Source of the DNA: an uncultured Clostridia bacterium
GTDB lineage: Bacteria; Bacillota; Clostridia; Oscillospirales; Acutalibacteraceae
Assembly (NCBI GenBank): GCA_945869905.1
Contig: CAMBQD010000032.1
Span: 1-8,447, forward strand
DNA length: 8,447 nt
Direction: 5' to 3'
Shown here one piece after another: positions 1-5,730 of the stretch; within the stretch, counting starts at the first letter, position 1, and the number at the start of each line of letters is the position of its first letter. The notes under the pieces are model-generated. The model saw nothing but the letters and a program-made list of their open reading frames with translations, had not been told where the DNA came from and made no database searches. Both the position numbers and the translations under genes were made by a program.

Positions 1-492
1 ACTCTTATTCCTGCCGCTGAGGTTTATATGAGCCAATACCTTTTCAGTAACGAGCATCTTGAGAGAATAGCCATTGGCAACTCTGGCTATGCCTTGATTG
101 AGCATCCTTTTACCTCAAATTTTTCACAAAACACCTATGAAAGACTTGTTAACCTTAATTATGAATACGGTATCAAGCCGATTTTGGCACATATAGAAAG
201 ATATCCTATTCTGATGGAAAACGAATCACTGGTTGACGATTATATTGACATAGGCTGTCTTATACAGGTTAACATAAGCTCCTTTGCGTCGGCACCGAGA
301 CACGCAAGGAAAAAGCTTTTCAAGTATCTTGAAACAGGCAGAATTCATCTTATAGGCTCCGATTGTCATAACCTGACAACTCGTATGCCTGATTATGAAA
401 AGGGTGTAAAGGAGATAATAAAAAAATACGGCGAATCCGCCATTGAAGCCCTGGAAAGAAATGCAAATCTTTTATACCAAAAAGCATTATAA
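1..492 (+). CDS. CpsB/CapC-family PHP-domain protein tyrosine phosphatase, C-terminal part
   Basis: The frame is open from the first base (TLIPAAEVYM...), so the ATG at position 28 is internal and the true start lies left of the window. About 163 codons are visible, ending in TAA. Motifs typical of the CpsB/CapC/Wzb-type PHP family are present: an AAEVY segment (matching the family's GAEIY-like strand), AHIERY (usual form AHPERY, here with Ile for Pro) and GSDCHN (usual form SDAHN). The last two carry metal-binding His and Asp residues. Known members are manganese-dependent phosphatases that dephosphorylate the tyrosine kinase and adaptor controlling capsule or exopolysaccharide chain length, acting in the cytoplasm at the membrane. 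A capsule or EPS cluster probably lies to the left, but that is inference. The gene ends at a terminator and faces the eda operon convergently. A different PHP-type phosphoesterase is possible but less likely. Confidence 0.85.
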   Translation, partial: TLIPAAEVYMSQYLFSNEHLERIAIGNSGYALIEHPFTSNFSQNTYERLVNLNYEYGIKPILAHIERYPILMENESLVDDYIDIGCLIQVNISSFASAPRHARKKLFKYLETGRIHLIGSDCHNLTTRMPDYEKGVKEIIKKYGESAIEALERNANLLYQKAL

Positions 493-498
493 ATTAAC

Positions 499-531
499 AA
501 AGGCCTTTGAGAATTTTCTCAAAGGTCTTTT
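499..531. terminator. Intrinsic terminator between convergent genes
   Basis: A 14-bp stem (499-512 with 517-530, one G-T wobble) closes a 4-base loop, begins 6 bases after the phosphatase stop codon and ends in a short T run (TCTTTTG). On the minus strand the hairpin is followed by a T-rich stretch (TTTGTTAATTTAT), so it can plausibly also stop the eda operon arriving from the right. The stem is seen directly; bidirectional function is inferred. Confidence 0.85.
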
Positions 532-535
532 GTAT

Positions 536-552
536 GGCGAACACAGTTCGCC
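536..552. repeat. Small perfect hairpin GGCGAAC-ACA-GTTCGCC
   Basis: A perfect 7-bp inverted repeat with a 3-base loop sits between the terminator at 499-531 and the eda stop codon. It is GC-rich compared with its surroundings and has no T run directly after it on either strand, so it is not a standard terminator. It could help terminate or protect the 3' end of the eda mRNA, or be one copy of a dispersed intergenic palindrome. Only one copy was noticed in this window. Confidence 0.5.
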
Positions 553-577
553 GCTATGAGCAAATTATATTGCTATT

Positions 578-1234
578 TTATTTTGCCATTTCCGCCCTTG
601 CTTCCTTAATACGCTGAACAAAGAGCTTACCTGTTTCGGTGATTTTGTCATAGTCGCCTGTTTTAGCACCTGCAATAAGCGACGAGCCTGCGCCGCAGGC
701 AATGGCACCTGCCTTAATCCAATCCTTAACATTGTTAACATCAACACCGCCTGACGGCATCATAACGGCATTTGGGATAGGACCGTGAATATCCTTGATA
801 AATGCAGGGCCGGCAATATCACCGGGGAATACCTTAAGCACATCAGCTCCGCATTCCATAGCACGTACAGCCTCTGTGGGAGTATAAATACCCGGCATTG
901 ACGGCACACCGTAGCGGTTACAGGTTTTAACTGTTTCAGGGTCAAAGTAAGGTGAAACAATATATTCTGCACCTGCCAAAATGGCAATACGTGCTGTAGC
1001 GGCGTCCATAACCGTACCTGCACCGATGATAATTTCACCTGAATTATATTTTTCCTTCATTGCCTCAATCAGCTTGTCAGCGTGAGGAACGGTAAAGGTC
1101 AGCTCAATTGCGGCTACACCGCCTGCAATACAGGCATCGGTAATTTTTTCAGCCTGCTCAATTGATGTTGCACGTACAACGGCAACGATACCAACCTCCT
1201 GAATTTTTGCCAAGGTTTCAATTTTATTAGCCAT
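578..1234 (-). CDS. eda: KDPG/KHG aldolase (2-dehydro-3-deoxyphosphogluconate aldolase)
   Basis: This class I aldolase cleaves 2-keto-3-deoxy-6-phosphogluconate to pyruvate and glyceraldehyde 3-phosphate; many members also cleave 4-hydroxy-2-oxoglutarate. The 218 residues match the family length (E. coli Eda is about 213). Visible active-site elements are VVR (19-21), IELTF with the likely catalytic Glu44, GAGTV (71-75), SPYFD (94-98), PGIYTPTE (114-121), LKVFPG with Schiff-base Lys134 (133-138) and SGG (161-163), which binds phosphate. The ATG has AGGAGA 7 bases upstream (1241-1246). It is the last gene of the uxaC-kdgK-eda operon, 20 bases after kdgK, and makes the product the operon is built to deliver. 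Nothing is missing or broken. The operon context favours KDPG as the physiological substrate. Confidence 0.95.
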   Translation of the reverse strand: MANKIETLAKIQEVGIVAVVRATSIEQAEKITDACIAGGVAAIELTFTVPHADKLIEAMKEKYNSGEIIIGAGTVMDAATARIAILAGAEYIVSPYFDPETVKTCNRYGVPSMPGIYTPTEAVRAMECGADVLKVFPGDIAGPAFIKDIHGPIPNAVMMPSGGVDVNNVKDWIKAGAIACGAGSSLIAGAKTGDYDKITETGKLFVQRIKEARAEMAK

Positions 1235-1254
1235 ATCAATTCTCCTAAACTGTT

Positions 1255-2352
1255 TTATCTCTGTACTCTTGAAGAGCCGCCGTTTACTTTATTTTCCACC
1301 TCTTTCAGTGAAGCCATAGATGTGTCGCCGGGGGTTGTCATGGCAAGGGCCCCGTGAACAACGCCGTAGTTAACAGCCTTCTGTGCATCCTGATAGGTCA
1401 TAAGGCCGTAAATAAGTCCCGATGCAAAGGAATCACCGCCGCCAACGCGGTCAAGAATTTCAAGATTAGGAAATTCAAGGGATTTATAAATCTGTCCGTC
1501 AGCCCAGCAAATTGCCTTCCAGTCATTAACGGTGGCGGTTTTAACTGTTCTGAGGGTTGTGGCAATGACCTTGAAATTAGGATAAGCCTTGGTAACGGTT
1601 TCAATCATCTTATAGTATCCGTCCATATTAAGCTCCTTAAGGTCGGCGTCATTACCCTCAACCTCAAAGCCCAATGAAGCGGTAAAGTCCTCCTCGTTAC
1701 CAATCATAACGTCAATATACTTGGCGATTTCCCTGTTAACCTCCTGAGCTTTTGCCTGACCGCCGATATCCTTCCAAAGCGACGGACGGTAATTAAGGTC
1801 ATAGGAAACAACTGTGCCGTACTCTTTAGCCTTTTTAACAGCCTCGATAACCACCTCAGCAGCAGTTTCGGAAAGTGCGGCATAAATTCCGCCTGTGTGA
1901 AGCCAGCGTACACCCAGAGTACCGAAAATATAATCCCAGTCAATATCACCGGGCTTAAGCTGAGATGCGGCAGTGTTTCCTCTGTCCGAGGTGCCCACAG
2001 CACCGCGAATACCAAAGCCGCGCTCGGTAAAATTAATACCGTTTCTTACGGTTCTGCCGATACCGTCATAGGGCACCCACTTAATAAGCGAAGTGTCCAC
2101 ACCGCCCTGAAGAATTAAATCCTCCATAAGATAGCCTACCTCATTTTCGGCAAAGGCAGTAACAACACTTGTCTTTAAGCCAAAGCATCTTCTTAATCCT
2201 CTGGCAACGTTATATTCTCCTCCGCCTTCCCAAGCACGAAAGCTGCGGGCGGTTTTAATCCTTCCCTCACCGGGATCAAGCCTGAGCATAATTTCACCAA
2301 GTGAAATTTCGTCAAACATACAGTCCTCTTTAGGTCTTAATTTTAAGTCCAT
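1255..2352 (-). CDS. kdgK: 2-keto-3-deoxygluconate kinase (PfkB family)
   Basis: A ribokinase/PfkB-family sugar kinase expected to phosphorylate 2-keto-3-deoxygluconate with ATP to KDPG, the substrate of the next gene's product. Family features are GGGEYNVA (43-50) for sugar binding, SYDLNYRPSLW (183-193), GNEED (218-222) and the anion-hole motif DRVGGGDSFASG (301-312) with catalytic base Asp307. DRVGGGD rather than the more common DTTGAGD is usual in the clostridial KDG kinase branch. At 365 residues it is slightly longer than many KdgK proteins (about 310-345), partly because of an N-terminal extension MDLKLRPKEDC before the core begins at Met12. The upstream ATG is preferred because GGAGG lies 7 bases before it. 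It starts 17 bases after uxaC ends. The function assignment depends on both motif and operon context; another sugar acid kinase activity is possible. Confidence 0.92.
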   Translation of the reverse strand: MDLKLRPKEDCMFDEISLGEIMLRLDPGEGRIKTARSFRAWEGGGEYNVARGLRRCFGLKTSVVTAFAENEVGYLMEDLILQGGVDTSLIKWVPYDGIGRTVRNGINFTERGFGIRGAVGTSDRGNTAASQLKPGDIDWDYIFGTLGVRWLHTGGIYAALSETAAEVVIEAVKKAKEYGTVVSYDLNYRPSLWKDIGGQAKAQEVNREIAKYIDVMIGNEEDFTASLGFEVEGNDADLKELNMDGYYKMIETVTKAYPNFKVIATTLRTVKTATVNDWKAICWADGQIYKSLEFPNLEILDRVGGGDSFASGLIYGLMTYQDAQKAVNYGVVHGALAMTTPGDTSMASLKEVENKVNGGSSRVQR

Positions 2353-2359
2353 TTTAATT

Positions 2360-2364
2360 CCTCC
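2360..2364 (-). promoter_or_regulatory. Ribosome binding site deciding the kdgK start
   Basis: GGAGG on the minus strand lies 7 bases before the ATG at 2352 in the short uxaC-kdgK gap. A second in-frame ATG (Met12, at 2317-2319) also has an AGAGGA sequence close before it, and the PfkB core starts there. The first site has the better sequence and spacing, so the longer protein is called, but both starts may be used. Confidence 0.65.
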
Positions 2365-2369
2365 GTCAT

Positions 2370-3773
2370 TTATTCAAAATTAAAATATTTAACAGCATTA
2401 TTGTAGCAAATGCCCTGAACAATCTCCTTCAGGATATCCTCGTCATAAGCATACCAGCCATCCTCCACCCATCTGCCGATGAGTGAGCACATAATACGGC
2501 GGAAATACTCGTGCCTGCCGTATGATGTAAAGGAACGTGAGTCCGTTTCCATACCCACAAACTTGCCAAGCACACCCAGATTGCCAAGGGTTTTCATCTG
2601 ATTTGTCATACCGTCCATTGTGTCAAGGAACCACCAGGCAGGGCCGAACTGAATTTTTGACTGAGCATCTGATGACTGGAAATTACCAAGCATTGTGCCT
2701 AACACGGTGTTATCCTTATCATTAAGGTTAAAGAGTATGGTTTTCGGAAGCTTATCCTCCCTGTTAAGCGCGTCAAGGAAACGTGAAAGCGGCTGAGCAA
2801 TCTCACAGTCACCCACGGAGTCAAAGCCTGTGTCGGCACCGAGCTTATTAAACATAAGGGTATTATTATTTCTCATTGCACCGATATGAATTTCCATAGC
2901 CCAGCCAAGCTGATGATACTTTTCACCCAAAGCGAGCAAAACAGGTGTTCTGTATTTATCACATTCCTGAAGGGTGATTTTCCCGCCGCTCATTGCGCGT
3001 GAAAAAATATCCTCTATCTCATCATCACTTGCAATTGCATATGGCGGATAATCAAATGCCTGGTCGGAAATACGGCAGCCCACGCTGTGAAAATAATCAG
3101 CCCTTTTGAGAAGAGCAGTTATAACATCCTTATAGCTTTTTATTTCCATATCTGCTGACTCTGACAAGGCATTTATATAATCGGCAAAGCCGTCAAGATG
3201 AGCGTTCAGTGCTCTGTCAGGTCTAAAGGAAGGAAGAACCTTACAGTCAAAGCCCTTAACATCCTTCAGCAGCTTGTGGTATTTTAAATCATCAATTGGG
3301 TCATCGGTTGTGCATACATATTTTACATTGCTTTTTGCAATCAGGCTCTGCGGTCTGAAATCGCCCTTGGCAATGGCGTCATTTGCCCTGTCAAATATGT
3401 CATTAGCAGTTTTTGCATTAAGCGGTGTATCTATACCAAAATAACGCTGTAGCTCAATATGAGCCCAGTGATAAAGAGGATTACCAATGCAATACTGAAG
3501 AGTATATCCGAATTTTTGGAATTTCTCTCTTGGAGTGGCGTCGCCTGTACAATATTTTTCCTCAACTCCACAGCTCCTCATTGCCCTCCACTTATAGTGG
3601 TCGCCGGAAAGCCAGAGCTGAGAAATATCCCTGGGAGGTTTATTTTCATAAATTTCCTTTGGGCTTAAATGGCAGTGATAGTCGCAAATGGGCATATCCT
3701 CTGCATATTCGTGAAAAAGCTTTTTCGATACATCGGTATCTAAAAGGAAATCCCTGTCCATAAAACTTTTCAT
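2370..3773 (-). CDS. uxaC: Uronate isomerase (glucuronate isomerase)
   Basis: UxaC, an amidohydrolase-superfamily member, interconverts D-glucuronate with D-fructuronate and D-galacturonate with D-tagaturonate in the cytoplasm. The protein has 467 residues, the normal length, and is recognisable throughout: DYHCHLSP (31-38) with metal-site His33 and His35, GNPLYHWAHIELQRYFGI (97-114), TTDDP (155-159), SFRPD (182-186), EIHIGAMRNNNT (294-305), METDSRSF (408-415) with the conserved Asp411, and GRHEYFRRI (419-427). The ATG has AAGGAAG a few bases upstream. It is the first gene of the operon, with a promoter immediately upstream, and is followed by kdgK after 17 bases. The fructuronate and tagaturonate reductases and the mannonate or altronate dehydratase that bridge UxaC to KdgK are not in the window, and neither is a transporter or regulator. 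Confidence 0.97.
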   Translation of the reverse strand: MKSFMDRDFLLDTDVSKKLFHEYAEDMPICDYHCHLSPKEIYENKPPRDISQLWLSGDHYKWRAMRSCGVEEKYCTGDATPREKFQKFGYTLQYCIGNPLYHWAHIELQRYFGIDTPLNAKTANDIFDRANDAIAKGDFRPQSLIAKSNVKYVCTTDDPIDDLKYHKLLKDVKGFDCKVLPSFRPDRALNAHLDGFADYINALSESADMEIKSYKDVITALLKRADYFHSVGCRISDQAFDYPPYAIASDDEIEDIFSRAMSGGKITLQECDKYRTPVLLALGEKYHQLGWAMEIHIGAMRNNNTLMFNKLGADTGFDSVGDCEIAQPLSRFLDALNREDKLPKTILFNLNDKDNTVLGTMLGNFQSSDAQSKIQFGPAWWFLDTMDGMTNQMKTLGNLGVLGKFVGMETDSRSFTSYGRHEYFRRIMCSLIGRWVEDGWYAYDEDILKEIVQGICYNNAVKYFNFE

Positions 3774-3813
3774 AATGTCTTCCTTAAAAATTATTCTCTA
3801 TTTTTTCACTGTA

Positions 3814-3842
3814 ATTATATACCTATATTCTTGTCAATGCAA
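3814..3842 (-). promoter_or_regulatory. Probable promoter of the uxaC-kdgK-eda operon
   Basis: On the minus strand, a perfect -10 TATAAT (3814-3819) lies 17 bases from TTGCAT (3837-3842), a weak but acceptable -35. An overlapping TTGACA (3832-3837) is only 12 bases from this -10. Another TATAAT lies upstream at 3858-3863 with poorer -35 candidates (TTTGCT). The palindrome ATTGCAAT (3852-3859) and the related TTGCATT overlapping the -35 could be operator half-sites for a hexuronate regulator; that is speculation. Confidence 0.6.
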
Positions 3843-3888
3843 CAGTAAAATATTGCAATTATACATTATTTTCTGTGTGAGCAAATAT

Positions 3889-3920
3889 AAAAAAAGCGGT
3901 GTGAAAAACACACCGCTTTT
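3889..3920 (-). terminator. Strong intrinsic terminator of the rpsF-ssb-rpsR operon
   Basis: On the minus strand the stem GCGGTGTG/CACACCGC, extended by four A-T pairs, closes a TTTTT loop and runs into an uninterrupted T tract (3895 down to 3889). It begins 7 bases after the rpsR stop codon, the textbook position. Confidence 0.95.
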
Positions 3921-3927
3921 GCAGTTA

Positions 3928-4167
3928 TTAGTCAGCTGTGTAAGGAAGAAGTGCAACGTGTCTTGCTCTCTTAATAGCTGTGGTAAGCTCTCTCTGATGC
4001 TTTGCACAGGTACCTGTTACACGGCGTGGGAGAATTTTTGCTCTTTCGGAAACAAATCTCTTAAGTCTTGTAACATCTTTGTAGTCGATTTCTTCAACCT
4101 TTTCAACACAGAAAACGCAAACCTTCTTACGACCCTTGCGTGGTCCGTTGGCTTTATTGTATGCCAT
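3928..4167 (-). CDS. rpsR: 30S ribosomal protein S18
   Basis: Small basic protein of the 30S platform that pairs with S6 and contacts 16S rRNA. The 79 residues match the family. The conserved core is visible: IDYKDVTRLKRFVSERAKILPRR (27-49) and TGTCAKHQRELTTAIKRARHVALLPY (51-76). It carries the Cys-containing variant, CVFC at 17-20 plus Cys54 and His57, a pattern consistent with the zinc-binding form found alongside zinc-free paralogues in some bacteria. GGAGG (4177-4181) lies 9 bases before the ATG and next to the ssb stop codon, so translation probably follows directly from ssb. It is the last gene of its operon, followed by a strong terminator. Confidence 0.98.
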   Translation of the reverse strand: MAYNKANGPRKGRKKVCVFCVEKVEEIDYKDVTRLKRFVSERAKILPRRVTGTCAKHQRELTTAIKRARHVALLPYTAD

Positions 4168-4182
4168 AGTTAGTTTCCTCCT

Positions 4183-4614
4183 TTAAAATGGTAAATCGTC
4201 GTCATCGTCAACGATTTCTTCAAAATCCGAATTGTCAGCACTTGCATAGCTTGGTGCAGGCTGAGAGAATGCAGCGTTAGTTGTTCCGCTTTCTGCCTTA
4301 GAGCCGCAGAATGATACGTTGTTGGCAACAACTGTAACAGACTTTCTTTTATTTCCGTCCTTATCGGTAAAATTGTCTGTCTGGATTGAACCCTCAACAG
4401 CAATCATTGAACCCTTATGAAAATAACGTGAAACAAATTCGGCAGTTTGACGCCAAGCGGTAACATCAATGAAATCTGCACGTCTTTCCTCGCCCTTTGC
4501 CTGATACTGTCTGTCACAGGCAATCTGAAAGCTGATAACGGAAAGACCGTTTGATGTTGTTCTGAGTTCAGGCTCATAAGTTAATCTGCCCATAAGTACA
4601 ACAGAATTAATCAT
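4183..4614 (-). CDS. ssb: Single-stranded DNA-binding protein
   Basis: SSB coats single-stranded DNA in replication and repair and recruits partner proteins through its acidic tail. The 143 residues show the OB fold: MINSVVLMGRL (1-11), SVISFQIACDR (25-35), DFIDVTAW (47-54) with a DNA-stacking aromatic, and IAVEGSIQTDNF (71-82). A low-complexity Ser/Ala/Pro-rich linker (about 106-128) follows, and the protein ends in DDDDDLPF, the canonical tip that binds partner proteins. GGAGGG (4621-4626) lies 6 bases before the ATG. It lies between rpsF and rpsR, the standard arrangement in Firmicutes, which marks it as the housekeeping copy rather than a plasmid or phage SSB. Confidence 0.98.
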   Translation of the reverse strand: MINSVVLMGRLTYEPELRTTSNGLSVISFQIACDRQYQAKGEERRADFIDVTAWRQTAEFVSRYFHKGSMIAVEGSIQTDNFTDKDGNKRKSVTVVANNVSFCGSKAESGTTNAAFSQPAPSYASADNSDFEEIVDDDDDLPF

Positions 4615-4627
4615 TACTTACCCTCCA

Positions 4628-4918
4628 TTACTCACCCTTAGCGACAATCAGTGAACGAAGAACACCGTCAGTGATGTTAATTACACGGTCAAGCTCTGCA
4701 GGGAAGCTTTCGTCACAAGCAAAGTTGATAACCATATAATAGCCCTCGTTCTCGTAGTTGATTGGATAAGCCAGCTTACGCTTGCCCCATGTTTCAACTT
4801 CGCCGAGAGTGCCATTCTTGCTGATAAGGTCAGTGAACTTTTCTCTGAGTCTTTCAACATTCTCTTCTCCGTTTGCAAGAGAGAAAACTAATACGATTTC
4901 GTAATTCTTTAATGCCAT
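4628..4918 (-). CDS. rpsF: 30S ribosomal protein S6
   Basis: S6 binds the central domain of 16S rRNA together with S18. The 96 residues match the family, with the opening strand MALKNYEIVLVF (1-12), the hallmark WGKRKLAYPI (44-53), EGYYMVINF (58-66) and the closing helix/strand DGVLRSLIV (84-92). A strong GGAGGT (4927-4932) lies 8 bases before the ATG. It heads the rpsF-ssb-rpsR operon, has its own near-consensus promoter and a structured leader of about 74 bases, and is separated from ssb by 13 bases. Confidence 0.98.
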   Translation of the reverse strand: MALKNYEIVLVFSLANGEENVERLREKFTDLISKNGTLGEVETWGKRKLAYPINYENEGYYMVINFACDESFPAELDRVINITDGVLRSLIVAKGE

Positions 4919-4947
4919 TCTTCAGCACCTCCTTTTGGTCTTTTGGC

Positions 4948-4981
4948 CTATGCTCCACGGCATAGACAAGGATTGCCCTTG
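4948..4981 (-). promoter_or_regulatory. Structured rpsF leader, candidate S6:S18 autoregulatory element
   Basis: Between promoter and rpsF the minus-strand transcript can form two hairpins: CAAGG-GCAAT-CCTTG (4967-4981) and CTATGC-CGTGGA-GCATAG (4948-4965). The second carries a CCG trinucleotide at the stem-loop junction (plus-strand 4958-4960). Many bacteria regulate rpsF mRNA through a leader hairpin containing a conserved CCG that binds the S6:S18 complex by mimicking its 16S rRNA site. Position and CCG fit that model; I could not align it to the known consensus. The S18 gene lies in the same operon, as feedback would require. Confidence 0.55.
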
Positions 4982-4998
4982 TAATCAAAGGCTTAGAT

Positions 4999-5027
4999 AT
5001 TATAGCAAATAGAATTTGCATTGTCAA
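4999..5027 (-). promoter_or_regulatory. Consensus promoter of the rpsF-ssb-rpsR operon
   Basis: On the minus strand TTGACA (5022-5027) and TATAAT (4999-5004) are both perfect housekeeping sigma-factor hexamers with the ideal 17-base spacer. A-rich sequence (ACAAAAAATTG) directly upstream could act as an UP element. Transcription would start near 4992, giving a leader of about 74 bases. This strength suits a ribosomal protein operon. Confidence 0.93.
5005..5019. repeat. Perfect inverted repeat within the rpsF promoter spacer
   Basis: Read on the minus strand, GCAAAT-TCT-ATTTGC forms 6-bp arms around 3 bases and fills most of the 17-base spacer between -35 and -10. A dyad here is well placed to be a repressor operator. 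It does not match the Gram-positive LexA box. Chance symmetry in AT-rich DNA is possible. Confidence 0.45.
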
Positions 5028-5042
5028 CAATTTTTTGTACAA

Positions 5043-5058
5043 GTTATTTTAAAATAAC
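5043..5058. repeat. 16-base perfect palindrome after the HAD gene
   Basis: GTTATTTTAAAATAAC starts right next to the HAD hydrolase stop codon (TAG at 5059-5061) and lies just upstream of the rpsF promoter. A second, shorter palindrome TTGTACAA (5035-5042) follows directly. It could be a weak terminator for the rbfA-ribF operon, but the stem is AT-rich and no clean U tract follows, so some read-through into rpsF is likely. A DNA-binding site is the other possibility. Confidence 0.4.
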
Positions 5059-5730
5059 CTACAGTTCAATTAATACATTCAAAACATCAATAATGTTTTC
5101 AATGGTGGGTACATCCTGCCTTAAGCCCTGATTTTTAAACCATCCGTAATTCATACGCACTGCCTTCATACCGGCATCAAGGGCGCCTTTAATATCATTT
5201 ATCGGGTGGTCACCCACGTAAACACATTCCTCAGGCTTTATTCCCAGCCTTTCAGCCGTATAAATGAAAATCTCAGGGTCAGGCTTATGAACACCTAAAT
5301 CACCGCTTACAACAACAATATCACAAAAGGGTCTTAATCCGCTGGTGTCCATTTTATGATTTTGCAGGATAGAGGGCCCGTTTGTAATCACGCCAACCAA
5401 ATATCCCCTTTTTTTCAGCTCCTCAAGCAATTTTTTTGACTGAGGGAATATAACATTATGGTCGCCGAATTTTGTATCATAGTGATTTGCCAGAACCTTA
5501 TTTGACGGTGAGTCGCTCCAACCCCAGCTTTTTATCAAATTGGAATACCACTCCTCACGGTTAACATAACCGCCGTTACCGGTAATTCTCATTTCCTCTT
5601 TTCTTTTCTCCGCCTCGTCATTACTGATATCGGGACAGAAATCGGAAAGAAAGGTATCCATATATTTTTCAAATGCGGCAGTTCTGTCCTGCAGTGTTTC
5701 ATCAAAATCAAATAATACTGCTTTTATCAT
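5059..5730 (-). CDS. HAD-superfamily hydrolase (YjjG/phosphoglycolate phosphatase-like)
   Basis: A 223-residue HAD subfamily IA phosphatase with all four motifs: DFDET (8-12) with nucleophile Asp8 and acid/base Asp10, ITNG (115-118), HKPDPEIF (148-155) with Lys149, and VGDHPINDI (172-180) with Asp174 and Asp179. The helical cap is at about residues 15-95. Such enzymes dephosphorylate small phosphorylated metabolites; the substrate cannot be read from sequence. It overlaps the end of ribF by 23 bases and has only a weak ribosome binding site (AAGAG), so it is probably translated by coupling to ribF. This raises the possibility of a flavin or riboflavin-precursor phosphatase role, as for some other HAD proteins, but nucleotide or phosphoglycolate phosphatase is equally compatible. 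Confidence 0.88.
   Translation of the reverse strand: MIKAVLFDFDETLQDRTAAFEKYMDTFLSDFCPDISNDEAEKRKEEMRITGNGGYVNREEWYSNLIKSWGWSDSPSNKVLANHYDTKFGDHNVIFPQSKKLLEELKKRGYLVGVITNGPSILQNHKMDTSGLRPFCDIVVVSGDLGVHKPDPEIFIYTAERLGIKPEECVYVGDHPINDIKGALDAGMKAVRMNYGWFKNQGLRQDVPTIENIIDVLNVLIEL

Noticed and set aside
28..30. ATG at position 28 as the start of the phosphatase gene
   Set aside because: The frame is open upstream to the window edge with family-like residues (LIPAAEVY), and there is no ribosome binding site in front of this ATG.
3774..3927. A riboswitch or small RNA in the 154-base uxaC-rpsR gap
   Set aside because: The gap is accounted for by the rpsR terminator and the AT-rich uxaC promoter; no further stable hairpin is visible in the short uxaC leader.
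3775..4173. A long plus-strand open frame antisense to rpsR and covering the uxaC promoter region
   Set aside because: It is the mirror of rpsR and its terminator, with a Cys-rich and low-complexity translation, and a clear ribosomal protein gene occupies the other strand.
5005..5027. A LexA/SOS box in the rpsF-ssb promoter, which could be expected for ssb
   Set aside because: The dyad GCAAAT-TCT-ATTTGC does not contain the GAAC-N4-GTTC type pattern of Gram-positive LexA sites.
4854..5042. A 62-codon minus-strand frame spanning the rpsF promoter and leader
   Set aside because: It runs through the consensus promoter and leader hairpins and into rpsF in another frame, with no recognisable protein features.
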